NCBI RefSeq assembly: GCF_006149005.1
Contig: NZ_VBSL01000004.1
Span: forward strand, 555,910 to 619,909
Reading direction: 5' to 3'
Length of the DNA stretch: 64,000 nt
From: Larkinella sp. C7
Lineage (GTDB): Bacteria > Bacteroidota > Bacteroidia > Cytophagales > Spirosomataceae
The notes under the pieces are model-generated. The model had not been told where the DNA came from. It was given only the letters and a program-made list of their open reading frames with translations, and did no database searches. Positions 54,257 through 63,985 of the stretch are shown here, piece after piece. How positions within the stretch are numbered: the stretch's first letter is position 1; each line of letters opens with the position of its first letter. The translations under genes were made by a program, and so were the position numbers.

Positions 54257-57145
54257 CTAAAAGCCAAGCCCGATCACCAGCGGTTGCACCAGCAGCTCAC
54301 CGGTTTTGAGGTTATAGATGGTTCGCATCCCCGCTTCAAATGGCGTGCGTAACCGCATGACGTTGAAAACAAACGAGAGATCCAGTCCTGTCGTGTAAAA
54401 CTGATCCGTGACCACCCGGTTTTGTCCCTGCACGAGCACCTGACTCTCCCCCTGGGCGGCATCGTAAAAACCGGTGGCTTTGACCCGCTGAATGTAGACC
54501 CAGCGCCCAATCGACCAGTGGGGATTGAGCAGCGGCAGGCGGTATTCCACACTGCCTGCCATCAACTGGTCATAACTGACATACGACTGTCCGCGCGGAT
54601 AGAAAACCGCCGGTGCAAACCGGTATGTTCCCTGCATTTGCTGTTGATAACCCGCCCGCAGGCGCAACGAATGGTGTTTTCCTACCCCCGGAAAATACAG
54701 ACTTCCCTGCACTGCCCACAAGTCACCGGTTAGCTTCCCGCCAAAAGGCGTGTTTCGCCAGACGGCCGAAACTGCCTGTCCCCAGCGGGGCCCGACGTCG
54801 CGTTTGCTCTGTTTCAGGGTGCGTGAATAGGATGCCGCGTAGGACATGCCATGCAGCACGCGGTCAAAGCCGACTTCCGTGATGGGACGCACCGGCAGGT
54901 CATACCCGCTCACCTGCTGCAAGTTGTAATAAGCGGATAAAGAAGCGCTTTGAAAATACTTCGAGGTCGTGAGCTGGAGCGGAATCCGGATGCCGGCGTT
55001 CAACTGGTTGTAATTCCAGGCGTCACTCCGCAACGAATCGAGCGGTGCCCGGCGGTCGATGTAGACGGACGTGGACCGTTGGCCCCGCTGAAAACCAAGG
55101 TCAATGATGGGAAAAAGCCCCTGATAGCTGAGATTTCCGTAGTAATTCACCGTTCGTTCCGACTGGTCATACCCCACACCCAGATCGATTTGGGTGGTGC
55201 TCAGGAGATCCTGCGACCGCAAACCGACCGTTCCACTTTGGCCGTCGGAACTCACCACCGGCCCCCAGCTATACACATTGACGGCGTTCAGCAACCGGTT
55301 AAAGCGTTTTTTAGGAAAATCCATCGTTGGCGACAGCGAATCGGCCAGGGCCATCCGCACCTGCGTCCCGCCTGCTTCCTGACTGATCAATGGGCCAAAA
55401 TAACGAACGGTGCCATCGCGAACCTCGCCGACGGGAGTCCACCGGGACGGATCGAGCGGCATTTCGGCGATGCGGTAGCCTTCGGCGTAAAAGTCGTGGA
55501 AGCTCAGTTTCTGGCCATCGGCGGAGACTGTCGGGTGATAGGCCCCGAGTGGCCGGGAGGTTACCTGATACGACTGCCCGGTTTGGGTGTCGATCGCATA
55601 AATATTGTCGATGCCGGACCGGGGCGAATTGTAGAAAACATAGTGTTTCCAGGGTTGGGGATGGCTGATGTTCTGCCCGGAAACCGGCATCAAATCACGT
55701 CGAATATTCGTTTCAGAATCAATGGATTGAATCGTTTTTCCGGCTTTGGTGCGGGTCACCACCACCAGCGTCCGGTTGTCGTCCTGCCAGCGGGGCTGAC
55801 CATAAAAGTCATTCTCCGGATTGTCCAGAACCCGCAGTTCCTGACCGGTCTGGGCGTCGAGAATGACCAGCCGGATTTGGTATGATTCGTCGTTGCGGAC
55901 GGCCACCACCCGGGATCCATCGGGCGACAGGGACGCTACCGAATAGCGGCTGTGGCTGGACAACCGTTTGAGTTGGCGGGATTTCAAATCGAAAAGCTTG
56001 ATTTCGGACTGAATGCGTTGCCCGAAACGGACATCATACCGGAATTCGGTCCAGCAGATTTTCCCGGCGGCCACCGAAAGCATTTCGGGGTTGTTGTATA
56101 AACCGGGTACCATGACTTTGGATTCCATGCCATTCCGGTTCAGCCGCACAAATTGCGCAATATCCCCCAACCCGGATTTCAAGGCGATTACTTCGTGGTC
56201 TGAAATGTACTGCGGATATTGATAATTGGTAAACACCTTTCCCGAAGCAGTAACCGGAAAGGTAACCGCACCGGTTAAATGCAAATCTTCCTGTTGTTTC
56301 CGCCAGCTTTCTTCGATATCGTCCATCGACCGTCGGTAGAGTTCTTCAATCCGGTAATTCGTCGTTTTTTTTACGCTGTTGGAAAACGAAAACGGATACA
56401 GTGGAAACCGGTAATAGCGATTCAGGGCCTTGCTCCAGGCATCTGAGCCGTAGGTGCGTTTTAAATACGTAGACATAAAGTATCCCAGAACGTAATGATT
56501 GGGTACATTGTCCCGGTATGATCCGCCGACGGCTTTGGGATACCGGAACCGTTTTCCGGCCAGCAGATTGGCCCGCATGCCCAGATCGAAGTTCGGAATA
56601 CGTCCGCGACCGCCCAGCGTCAGAGCAGTTTCCGTACCCACGGCGTCGCCTTCCCAAAACCAGTCCGGCACGCCCAGTGTCAGGGCCGTGAAGGCGGAAT
56701 TTCCAAAAACCGTATACGCCAGCCGCGTCAGTCCCTGCAAGGCTTTATCGTATTGAACCACGTGCCGGAACTCGTGAACGGCCAGCAGATCGAGCCACTC
56801 GAGATTGCCGGCCAGAAAAGGGTCCTGGGATGGAATGGCAAAAAACTCCGAACGCCGGGGCATCATGGTCACAAAACCGTTGCTGATCATCGTCTGGTTC
56901 TGGAGAACCACCGACAACTTGCGGGGTCTCTTTTGCAGCGTCGCACTGACGGGTTCATACACCTGCTCCAGTCGCCGGGCAGTTTGTTGAGCGGTTTGGT
57001 CGAAACCGGTCGGATACAGCACCCGAAAGTGGGGTGTTTGTAGTTGATACCAGTGCAGGCGGGGGGGATTTTGATCCAGAACGGGGAGGGTCTGAGCCGC
57101 AGCCGACAGGGTTGTAAGCAGAAAAACCGGCAACCAATAGCGCAT
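54257..57145 (-). CDS. Large exported protein: gluzincin-like peptidase, beta-propeller and C-terminal outer-membrane barrel
   Basis: A 962-residue exported protein. A signal peptide (ending S-A-A-A-Q near 21) is followed by a Peptidase-MA-like domain with H-E-F-R-H at 124-128, a zinc H-E-x-x-H motif. Residues from about 320 to 640 form a TolB/WD40-like beta propeller (repeats such as V-A-S-L-S-P-D-G-S-R-V). The last 300 residues are strand-rich, with alternating aromatic patterns and a terminal G-F typical of outer-membrane barrels. I chose the ATG at 57145 as it starts the signal peptide. It may be an outer-membrane protease, but the substrate is unknown. Confidence 0.75.
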   Translation of the reverse strand: MRYWLPVFLLTTLSAAAQTLPVLDQNPPRLHWYQLQTPHFRVLYPTGFDQTAQQTARRLEQVYEPVSATLQKRPRKLSVVLQNQTMISNGFVTMMPRRSEFFAIPSQDPFLAGNLEWLDLLAVHEFRHVVQYDKALQGLTRLAYTVFGNSAFTALTLGVPDWFWEGDAVGTETALTLGGRGRIPNFDLGMRANLLAGKRFRYPKAVGGSYRDNVPNHYVLGYFMSTYLKRTYGSDAWSKALNRYYRFPLYPFSFSNSVKKTTNYRIEELYRRSMDDIEESWRKQQEDLHLTGAVTFPVTASGKVFTNYQYPQYISDHEVIALKSGLGDIAQFVRLNRNGMESKVMVPGLYNNPEMLSVAAGKICWTEFRYDVRFGQRIQSEIKLFDLKSRQLKRLSSHSRYSVASLSPDGSRVVAVRNDESYQIRLVILDAQTGQELRVLDNPENDFYGQPRWQDDNRTLVVVTRTKAGKTIQSIDSETNIRRDLMPVSGQNISHPQPWKHYVFYNSPRSGIDNIYAIDTQTGQSYQVTSRPLGAYHPTVSADGQKLSFHDFYAEGYRIAEMPLDPSRWTPVGEVRDGTVRYFGPLISQEAGGTQVRMALADSLSPTMDFPKKRFNRLLNAVNVYSWGPVVSSDGQSGTVGLRSQDLLSTTQIDLGVGYDQSERTVNYYGNLSYQGLFPIIDLGFQRGQRSTSVYIDRRAPLDSLRSDAWNYNQLNAGIRIPLQLTTSKYFQSASLSAYYNLQQVSGYDLPVRPITEVGFDRVLHGMSYAASYSRTLKQSKRDVGPRWGQAVSAVWRNTPFGGKLTGDLWAVQGSLYFPGVGKHHSLRLRAGYQQQMQGTYRFAPAVFYPRGQSYVSYDQLMAGSVEYRLPLLNPHWSIGRWVYIQRVKATGFYDAAQGESQVLVQGQNRVVTDQFYTTGLDLSFVFNVMRLRTPFEAGMRTIYNLKTGELLVQPLVIGLGF

Positions 57146-57308
57146 AATTTCGAAAGAGGCCATCAAAAAAATTGGACCGGTAAGGTACACAAAAGCGCTA
57201 AACAATCGAACTGGGGCGAAATATGATTTACAAGTTGGCAATAAACCGGAAAACTGCTACCTTCAATCTCTCATTTAGGGCCATTGTCCGGCACCTATTC
57301 ATTTCTTT

Positions 57309-57749
57309 ATGTTGCCCAACCGACCTTTTACCATATTAGTTGCCGAAGACGATGAAGAAGATCGGCTATTGCTGGATGAAGCGTTTATGCAAAATGGGTT
57401 GTTCGACTGCGGACGGTTTGTCGAAGATGGGGATCAGGTCATCGACTATCTGATGAATTGCATTGGCCCGGAGGCCGTCAACCCGCTTCCGTCGCTGGTC
57501 ATTATGGACATCAATATGCCCCTCCGGAATGGATTGGAGACTCTTCAGGCAATTCGGTCCGACCACCAGTTAAAAAATATTCCGGTATTGATTCTGACTT
57601 CATCGCGGCAGGAGGTGGAAAAAGCGTACCGCTTGGGTGCCAATTCCTACCTTGTCAAGCCCATCCAGTTTACGGAGTTGATTCAAATGATCAGCGACGT
57701 TACGACGTATTGGCGGGATACCGTCAATCTGCCTTACAATGAATATTGA
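57309..57749 (+). CDS. Single-domain response regulator (Rcp1-like)
   Basis: A 146-residue receiver without an output domain. Acidic pocket V-A-E-D-D-E-E-D, phosphoacceptor Asp in L-V-I-M-D-I-N-M-P (near residue 64), Thr in L-T-S-S and Lys in Y-L-V-K-P. Such proteins usually relay phosphate between partners or pair with phytochrome-type kinases. No kinase gene is adjacent, so the partner is unknown. Confidence 0.93.
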   Translation: MLPNRPFTILVAEDDEEDRLLLDEAFMQNGLFDCGRFVEDGDQVIDYLMNCIGPEAVNPLPSLVIMDINMPLRNGLETLQAIRSDHQLKNIPVLILTSSRQEVEKAYRLGANSYLVKPIQFTELIQMISDVTTYWRDTVNLPYNEY

Positions 57750-57762
57750 TCTTTTCCCGGCC

Positions 57763-58764
57763 TTATCGCACCATGTGATAGAGTACGGAAGCCCGAAAAC
57801 GAATCTCTCTTAAGGCTTTATTTCCCAGCAATCCTCCCCCCGTATAGTACCGGTGGATAATGTTTTTGCTATTGCCCTGAAAATGGAGCGTATGGAGAAT
57901 GATTTCTTTTTTCAACAACAGGTTATAGGCAACTGGGTGTCCATTTTTGATCACGATTTTCTTGCGCCCCAGTCCAAATTCGTATTCATCCAGATCGTAA
58001 TTGGTTGCCATTGAAATGTTGTGATCGAAAGCTGACCCATTCAGACAAGCCGACAGATTACGGATGCGCGAATTTTCTTCCTCGTAATAAACATACAAAG
58101 CCGTCATGTCCGAAATGCCGGCCCGGTCGTTTTTAATGATTTTCTCCGCCCGGATCTGATCCATGAATGTGATGAACCGGGGCAGGGTATACAGGTTACT
58201 CATCAGATCGCAAAACTGGCTGATTCCCTCCCAGGTCCAGTAAGACGAATGGCCCGATGCTGACCGAACCCACTGGTAGTCAACGCCAACATTATAAGCA
58301 GCCTGGTATTTCGTCAAGCCGGCCTGGTTAACGTAGTGAGAAATGTCCGAATAAATCATCACATCCGAATCGGCCACAAAAACCTGTTGATAGCCTTCGC
58401 GTCGCATCAGTTCTTTCACCAGATACCAGCGCACAAAACAGAACAGTTCGTAGTCGTAATGATTGGGAGACTGGTGCTGATAGACACTTTTAAACCAGTC
58501 CGTTTCCGAATTTAACAAATCACTGACGTTGTGGTGAATCAAAAACGGAAACCGGTTATTGTCGGCATCTCCCAGGAGGTGAATCGGGCTGTCGGGATTG
58601 GAGTGAGCAGCTTGCCGCAGGGTATATTCCAGGTAAAAACTGTAGTGCTGATGAACGAAAATGATCGGAATGCCCGATCGACCTCCCGACTTTTGGTTTT
58701 GGTCCCGGGTGGTTCCGGGAACGGTTTCTTTCAAGTCGGCAGAGGAAGGAGACGTATTTATCAT
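57763..58764 (-). CDS. Putative GT-A-type glycosyltransferase
   Basis: A 333-residue soluble protein. It has a Rossmann-like start (I-I-F-V-H-Q-H-Y-S-F) and a D-S-D motif (V-A-D-S-D-V-M-I-Y, near 120) that suits a metal-dependent sugar-nucleotide site. The middle contains a family-like Y-W-T-W-E-G-I-S-Q-F segment. No specific family is recognised, and glycosyltransfer is inferred from the D-x-D motif and fold pattern. It is convergent with the Rcp1-like regulator gene. Confidence 0.55.
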   Translation of the reverse strand: MINTSPSSADLKETVPGTTRDQNQKSGGRSGIPIIFVHQHYSFYLEYTLRQAAHSNPDSPIHLLGDADNNRFPFLIHHNVSDLLNSETDWFKSVYQHQSPNHYDYELFCFVRWYLVKELMRREGYQQVFVADSDVMIYSDISHYVNQAGLTKYQAAYNVGVDYQWVRSASGHSSYWTWEGISQFCDLMSNLYTLPRFITFMDQIRAEKIIKNDRAGISDMTALYVYYEEENSRIRNLSACLNGSAFDHNISMATNYDLDEYEFGLGRKKIVIKNGHPVAYNLLLKKEIILHTLHFQGNSKNIIHRYYTGGGLLGNKALREIRFRASVLYHMVR

Positions 58765-58837
58765 ACAGAGGCTGTTGAGTAAAAACTGATACTAATATAG
58801 CAATCTTATCAATTGACCCAATATGGAGTCGATTCGT

Positions 58838-60268
58838 TTAAAAAAATTTTAAAATTATTTTTACCATTCGTTTAACTTTGTCTGAATAAGGCGGATATAG
58901 TAACTTTAAGTTTCCAAACTGACGTTTCACCACCCCGCGGGCATTGGAAAATTCCTGAAAACCATAAAAACCGTTCGATTTTCCGATCCCACTCTGATTG
59001 ACTCCTCCCACCGGCAATTCAGCATGGGCAAAGTGAATGATCGTGTCATTGAGAACCGTATTCCCGGCCGTCGTTCGGTTCAGCCAGAACTGGCGGTTTG
59101 ATTCTTTGCCGCTAAAAATATACAAGACGAGCGGTTTGGGCCGCCCGCCCAGAAAACGAACCACTTCTTCGCGGGTATCATACGGAATGACGGGCAAAAG
59201 AGGACCAAAAATTTCTTCCTGCATCACGGCCATTTTTACCGTCACATTTTCGAGCAGCGTAGGCTCCATCAACCGGTCACCGGCATCCGTTTGCCCACCG
59301 ATCGACACGGTGGCTCCTTTCTGTACGGCATCGTCCAACAGGGATTTAAGCCGCTGGAAATGCCGGTCATTGATGATCCGGGCATAACTTTCGGAAGCCT
59401 GAATCCCCTTCCCCTCCGCATCGTACATGACCCGAATCGCTTCACGAATCTCCCGGATAAACCGGTCTTTTTCCGACCGCTGAATCAGAATGAAATCCGG
59501 AGCGACGCAGGTCTGTCCGTTGTTGATCCATTTTCCCCAGGCAATCTGCCGGGCTGCGGTCCGGATTTCAGCGGTTTCGTCAATAATGACGGGCGACTTT
59601 CCGCCCAGTTCCAGGGTAACGGACGTCAGGTTCCGGGCTGCTGCCGTCATCACCCCTTTTCCAACTTCCGAACTGCCTGTAAAGAAAATATGATCAAAAG
59701 GTAATTCCAATAAGTATTGAGCCAACGTAGCATCCCCCTCCAAAACTGCCACTTCTTCCGGTGGAAATAGCTGCTGCACCAGCACCCGAAGGAAAGCAGA
59801 AGCACCAGGAGACTGCTCAGACGGTTTGATGAACGCCGTATTCCCGGCGGCTATCGCCGAAATGAGTGGTTTCAAAGTCAGATAAATAGGGTAATTCCAG
59901 GGTGAAATGATGAGCGTAACACCCTTGGGTTCATACTGTATATAGCTGGTTATTCCCAGCATACCCAGCGGTGTAGGAACCGGCTGGGGTTTCATCCATC
60001 TTTTCAGATGACGGATGGCCACATTCAGTTCGTTGATCGTGCCATACACCTCGGTCAAATCGGTTTCGGTTGCTGGTTTCCGGGAATCGGCATAAAGTGC
60101 CTTTGCTAAAACCGTTCGGTTCGCCAGCAGATACGCTTGTATCTTTTTCAGTTTAGCCACCCGTTCCCCGGCCGATGATTCTTTCAGAAAAACCGTCTGT
60201 CGGCGTTGGGCATCGAACAAATCCCGAAGCTGTGTCTTATTTTCGCAATTAAATGGCGGCAAGATCAT
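58838..60268 (-). CDS. Aldehyde dehydrogenase (class 3-like)
   Basis: A 476-residue NAD(P)-dependent enzyme oxidising aldehydes to acids. The NAD-site segment is I-S-P-W-N-Y-P-I-Y-L, the general base Glu lies in L-E-L-G-G-K-S-P and the catalytic Cys in N-N-G-Q-T-C-V-A. It aligns with class 3/fatty-aldehyde or coniferyl-aldehyde types and ends in a basic, hydrophobic tail (K-V-K-R-M-V-K-I-I-L-K-F-F), which could attach it to membranes. It is divergent from the XRE regulator gene. Confidence 0.93.
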   Translation of the reverse strand: MILPPFNCENKTQLRDLFDAQRRQTVFLKESSAGERVAKLKKIQAYLLANRTVLAKALYADSRKPATETDLTEVYGTINELNVAIRHLKRWMKPQPVPTPLGMLGITSYIQYEPKGVTLIISPWNYPIYLTLKPLISAIAAGNTAFIKPSEQSPGASAFLRVLVQQLFPPEEVAVLEGDATLAQYLLELPFDHIFFTGSSEVGKGVMTAAARNLTSVTLELGGKSPVIIDETAEIRTAARQIAWGKWINNGQTCVAPDFILIQRSEKDRFIREIREAIRVMYDAEGKGIQASESYARIINDRHFQRLKSLLDDAVQKGATVSIGGQTDAGDRLMEPTLLENVTVKMAVMQEEIFGPLLPVIPYDTREEVVRFLGGRPKPLVLYIFSGKESNRQFWLNRTTAGNTVLNDTIIHFAHAELPVGGVNQSGIGKSNGFYGFQEFSNARGVVKRQFGNLKLLYPPYSDKVKRMVKIILKFF

Positions 60269-60318
60269 TGCATGATTACGTTTTCATGAAAAAACAGGTA
60301 ATAATACAGAAATACTAA

Positions 60319-60326
60319 TATTTTTG
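60319..60326 (+). promoter_or_regulatory. -7 box before the XRE regulator
   Basis: TATTTTTG fully matches TANNTTTG and ends 15 bases before the ATG at 60342. It contains the TTG at 60324 that an automatic gene caller could take for a start codon. Confidence 0.5.
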
Positions 60327-60341
60327 TCAAAACACTGCCCG

Positions 60342-61442
60342 ATGAGTATTGTCAGCAACAACATTAAATACCTTCGCCGGCTCAATGGGTTGACTCAGGA
60401 ACAGTTTGCCCGGCGGATTGGCATCAAACGATCACTGTTGGGGGCTTACGAAGAAGCCCGGGCCAACCCTAATCTGGACAATCTAATGTCGATTGCCCGC
60501 GCGTTCAGCACCACGGTCGATAATCTGTTGAAAAGTGATTTGCGGAAAATCCGTGAAACACCCGATCTGTCGTTGCCGCTCGACCGCCCGTCGTCAGGTA
60601 CCCAGCCCTCCACCGGTTTTCCGGCCTCGCCCCTGCCAAAGGAGATTGTCGAAACTGAAAATACCGCGTCTGCTCCCCAGGCTCTCTCGTCCGTTCTTGA
60701 AAAATACTACCAGCAACCGGCCACCAAGCCCCCGGTAAACTTTCAGAAACCGGTCGATCATTACCCGCCTGCCCAGCCGCAAATCAAGCTGGTATCGCAA
60801 CGGATTGTTCCCCGGCCGGTTTCGCGTCGCGAAGGATTCTCACCTTTTTCTTTGTCTGGTAATCCGCCTTCACCACAACCTTTGTCTTTCAATAATAGTT
60901 ACGATACTACGCGAACGGTAACCAGTTCGCCCCCCGAACACCGCAGTTCGGCCGAAACGTATTCAACCAGTACAATTGCTTATGTTCGCAAGCGGCAGTT
61001 CAGCGATTATATGCAGCGGTACCAGCAGCCCGATTTTCTGAATCGGTTGGCGATTTTACAATTACCTTTGCTCCCTCCCGACACTTATCGGGCTTTTGAA
61101 GCGGGGGAAGAGTTTGCCTTTCCGGGCGCGGTGCTCATTGGCAAATACATCCGGAACTGGTATGATATTGCCGACAACAAGCTGTATGTCCTGTTGATCC
61201 AGAACCAGGGCATCCTGTGCCGCCGGGTTTTCAATCAGGTCAAATTAAAAGGTACATTGCTGTTGTCTTCCGATCAACCCTCAATCAACAGCCGGGAAGT
61301 TTCCATTCGTGAAGTGATCGAAGTGTGGGAGGTTTCGGCTTTTATCAGTCAGCAAATGCCCGAAGCAAGCCCTTCCCTGGATGGCATTCGAACCCTGGTT
61401 GAGGACCTGCAGTATGAACTGGATCGCATTCAGAAAAAATAA
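60342..61442 (+). CDS. XRE-family regulator with degenerate LexA/S24-like domain
   Basis: A 366-residue regulator. Helix-turn-helix at about 5-60 (L-N-G-L-T-Q-E-Q-F-A-R-R), a 130-residue proline/serine-rich linker, then a C-terminal S24/LexA-like fold (about 240-340: L-P-P-D-T-Y-R-A-F-E-A-G, then V-L-I-G-K-Y-I-R-N-W, G-I-L-C-R-R-V). The serine of the canonical S-G-D-S-M nucleophile position is absent, so self-cleavage is unlikely. Such proteins may sense a ligand rather than DNA damage. I chose the ATG at 60342 over a TTG at 60324, which lies in a -7 box. Confidence 0.82.
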   Translation: MSIVSNNIKYLRRLNGLTQEQFARRIGIKRSLLGAYEEARANPNLDNLMSIARAFSTTVDNLLKSDLRKIRETPDLSLPLDRPSSGTQPSTGFPASPLPKEIVETENTASAPQALSSVLEKYYQQPATKPPVNFQKPVDHYPPAQPQIKLVSQRIVPRPVSRREGFSPFSLSGNPPSPQPLSFNNSYDTTRTVTSSPPEHRSSAETYSTSTIAYVRKRQFSDYMQRYQQPDFLNRLAILQLPLLPPDTYRAFEAGEEFAFPGAVLIGKYIRNWYDIADNKLYVLLIQNQGILCRRVFNQVKLKGTLLLSSDQPSINSREVSIREVIEVWEVSAFISQQMPEASPSLDGIRTLVEDLQYELDRIQKK

Positions 61443-61513
61443 TGCAGGCAGGCATCATCCGAATGTACAGTGCGCTTACTAAAGTATATTGACAACGTTA
61501 CCGACTTACTAGT

Positions 61514-63217
61514 GTGAACACCCTGTTAATCAATCAGTCAACGACGAAAAACCCTGTTTTTATCCATATTTTAAATTGGATATCGGGTTTTGTAAGCGTC
61601 GGTGCTATTGTTTTTTTTGTCTATTATGTCGCCATTTATTCCGTCAACTTCCCTTTCCAGGATGACAACACTTTTCTTCAGTTAATAACTGAAATTAGAA
61701 AAGGGTTAAGCTGGCCAGAAACAATTTCTACTTTTTTTCGGGCGGATAACGATCACCGTATTTTCGTACCCCGCTTCGTTTCCTACATCGATTACCTGAT
61801 TAACGGCCATTTGAATTTTAGAAGTTACATTTTTATTGCTGCGTTCAACTTAATTCTTGTGGCGGGTTATATCTATGGGTTATTTCGGCAGTTAAAGCTT
61901 CCGCTGGCGTATTTCCTTCCCATTCCGTTATTTATTTTTCAGCCCCAATACCATGAAGTTACCATATGGGCCTTGACTGGATTGCAACACATCACCCTGC
62001 TTCTGCTCCTGTGCGCCTGCCTGCTTCTTCTTCAGGAACCGGCACCGGTTCGGGTCGCGATGGCCGTCTTTCTATCCCTTCTGGCTACTTACACACACGG
62101 AAATGGCATACTGGTGTTCGCAACCGGTTTTTTTATTCTGTTGATTAACCGGCATTACGTTGTTTTGCTGCCCTGGACCCTGGCCATGTTGATCGCTTTA
62201 GCCGGTTATCTGGCGGGCTACACACCCGGCAGTGGGGTCAAAAGCAGCATCGAGTGGCCGCTCATTCCGGCTGCTTTTGTAGCAAAAATTGGAGCAATCC
62301 TGTCGACCTGGCCTTCTTTATCCATCGGTGCTCCAATCCTCTGGGGAACCTTGATCTGCATTCTGGTCATTCCATCCATGCTGGTGGCGGTTTATCAAAG
62401 CTTCCGCAACAAGGAGACCCAACCGACGGTTACCCACACGATATTTGCATTTTTTTGTTTTATATTTTTAACGACGGGATTGATTACGATTTATCGGGCT
62501 TCCTCCGAAATCGTCCTGGAAAACCGCTTTAAAATTTATGCGGCTTTCAGCTCTGTTTTCTTGTATTTATTTCTCCTCATCACGTATCCTAAACTGCGCC
62601 GGGCTACTTATGCATTCTTCGTCGTTTTTGCGATTCTTTTTTATTTAAGTTCCTACTTTCTCTACACGCCTGAAGTCGTTAACAAATATACCCGTTACGT
62701 TGCCGACACGTATAACTGGCGAAAAAACCAAACGGAATTATGCAATTTTAGTTCCATCGAAAGCAGCATAGAGTTTCTGGTCCCGGCCTATCAGCAGGGC
62801 TATTGGCAGCTGCCTGAACGATTCGCGGATTTTGACGAACGGCTGAAAGCTACCATCCGGCAGAATCGTTTCGAACCACTTATTTTCCAGACTAAGCACT
62901 ACCTCCACGAAGGAAACGGCCCTCCACAATTGCTGATTGAAACCGCCGAATTTCCACTTCGCCGTCGGCAGTTGCGCGATGAATTGTTTGTGGTGCTGCA
63001 CGATGAAACCGCCCAGCGTACGTATCTGACCGGAACGCTGCCGAAAATGGCAGGCTGGCGTCGGTTGCTCACGGAAGGGGTTTATTTTGGAAACGGTTTT
63101 TCGACTACCGTGCCGTTGAAAGCCACCCAACCGGGACAATACCGCCTGGGGTGCCTGCTGAAAAAAGCCGGCGGAAAATCGGAGCTGATCATGACGCAAC
63201 AAACCGTGACACTGTAA
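61514..63217 (+). CDS. Polytopic membrane protein of unknown function
   Basis: A 567-residue protein with about 10-11 hydrophobic helices in the first 400 residues and a soluble C-terminal part (about 420-565, including a strand-rich L-L-I-E-T-A-E-F-P-L-R-R-R-Q region). The layout, with a hydrophilic loop after TM1 (F-P-F-Q-D-D-N-T-F), is reminiscent of GT-C-type glycosyltransferases; the D-D in that loop is a candidate acidic site. The start is GTG at 61514. Function inferred only weakly. Confidence 0.6.
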   Translation: MNTLLINQSTTKNPVFIHILNWISGFVSVGAIVFFVYYVAIYSVNFPFQDDNTFLQLITEIRKGLSWPETISTFFRADNDHRIFVPRFVSYIDYLINGHLNFRSYIFIAAFNLILVAGYIYGLFRQLKLPLAYFLPIPLFIFQPQYHEVTIWALTGLQHITLLLLLCACLLLLQEPAPVRVAMAVFLSLLATYTHGNGILVFATGFFILLINRHYVVLLPWTLAMLIALAGYLAGYTPGSGVKSSIEWPLIPAAFVAKIGAILSTWPSLSIGAPILWGTLICILVIPSMLVAVYQSFRNKETQPTVTHTIFAFFCFIFLTTGLITIYRASSEIVLENRFKIYAAFSSVFLYLFLLITYPKLRRATYAFFVVFAILFYLSSYFLYTPEVVNKYTRYVADTYNWRKNQTELCNFSSIESSIEFLVPAYQQGYWQLPERFADFDERLKATIRQNRFEPLIFQTKHYLHEGNGPPQLLIETAEFPLRRRQLRDELFVVLHDETAQRTYLTGTLPKMAGWRRLLTEGVYFGNGFSTTVPLKATQPGQYRLGCLLKKAGGKSELIMTQQTVTL

Positions 63218-63226
63218 AACAGGCGT

Positions 63227-63985
63227 TTACGATTGAATAAGTCGAACCAAAACGTTCCGAAGTTTGCTCACCGGCCCCTCATCACCGATGATGGCCGTAC
63301 CGGTTTCATACCATTCCGGCGTTCCCAGATTCAGATACCGACCGGGTTTGCGCGGTGCATCGAGCACGGCTTCCTCGCTGCTATAATCCACCGCGAAAAA
63401 AACCTCCATCAGAGCCTTCAATTCTTTCCACGGCAGGGTTTTGGTTTGGGTCTGGTTCGCACGCCTGGTTTCCAGACGCACTTCCCGACTGGCAAACGAT
63501 GCGATCAGATGTGCTTCCGTCCGGTTGCCCGACTCGATTTCCAGGTAGGTCGCTTCAAACGGTTTTTCTTTTCCCGAAACTTCGTACACCGCCTGAATCA
63601 GCTCCTGGCTCAAAAACTGCCATTCGGAACGCTGAGAAGGTGTTCCGGACTGGTTGCCCTTCGCGTACGTTTCAATCGTCACTAAAAAATAATCCTGATT
63701 GTCACTTAGTTTTTCTTCATTAAACGCTTTGAGCTGGGTTTTTCGGGCCAGATCGCTAACGGTTTGCTCCCAAATCGCCGGCAGATGTCCCGCCCATTGA
63801 TAGTCATCATTCATGGAAAAGCCCTCGCCGGTAATTTCTTCCTCGTCCAGTTCTTCCCGGTCGGTATAGGTCATCGTCAGGTTGATCGACAGACGACCGT
63901 CGCTGGTCGGATGCAGGAGAAGAGTAAAAAAGTGGGCATATGGCGGTGGAACGACCAGAGCGGTCTGGTACCGGATTTCGATCAT
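63227..63985 (-). CDS. Hypothetical protein
   Basis: A 252-residue, apparently soluble acidic protein without signal peptide or membrane helix. It contains beta-rich segments (H-F-F-T-L-L-L-H-P-T-S-D-G-R, then L-S-I-N-L-T-M-T-Y) and an acidic centre (E-L-D-E-E-E-I-T-G-E). I do not recognise a family. The start at 63985 is 15 bases from the window edge, so upstream context is missing. Confidence 0.6.
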   Translation of the reverse strand: MIEIRYQTALVVPPPYAHFFTLLLHPTSDGRLSINLTMTYTDREELDEEEITGEGFSMNDDYQWAGHLPAIWEQTVSDLARKTQLKAFNEEKLSDNQDYFLVTIETYAKGNQSGTPSQRSEWQFLSQELIQAVYEVSGKEKPFEATYLEIESGNRTEAHLIASFASREVRLETRRANQTQTKTLPWKELKALMEVFFAVDYSSEEAVLDAPRKPGRYLNLGTPEWYETGTAIIGDEGPVSKLRNVLVRLIQS

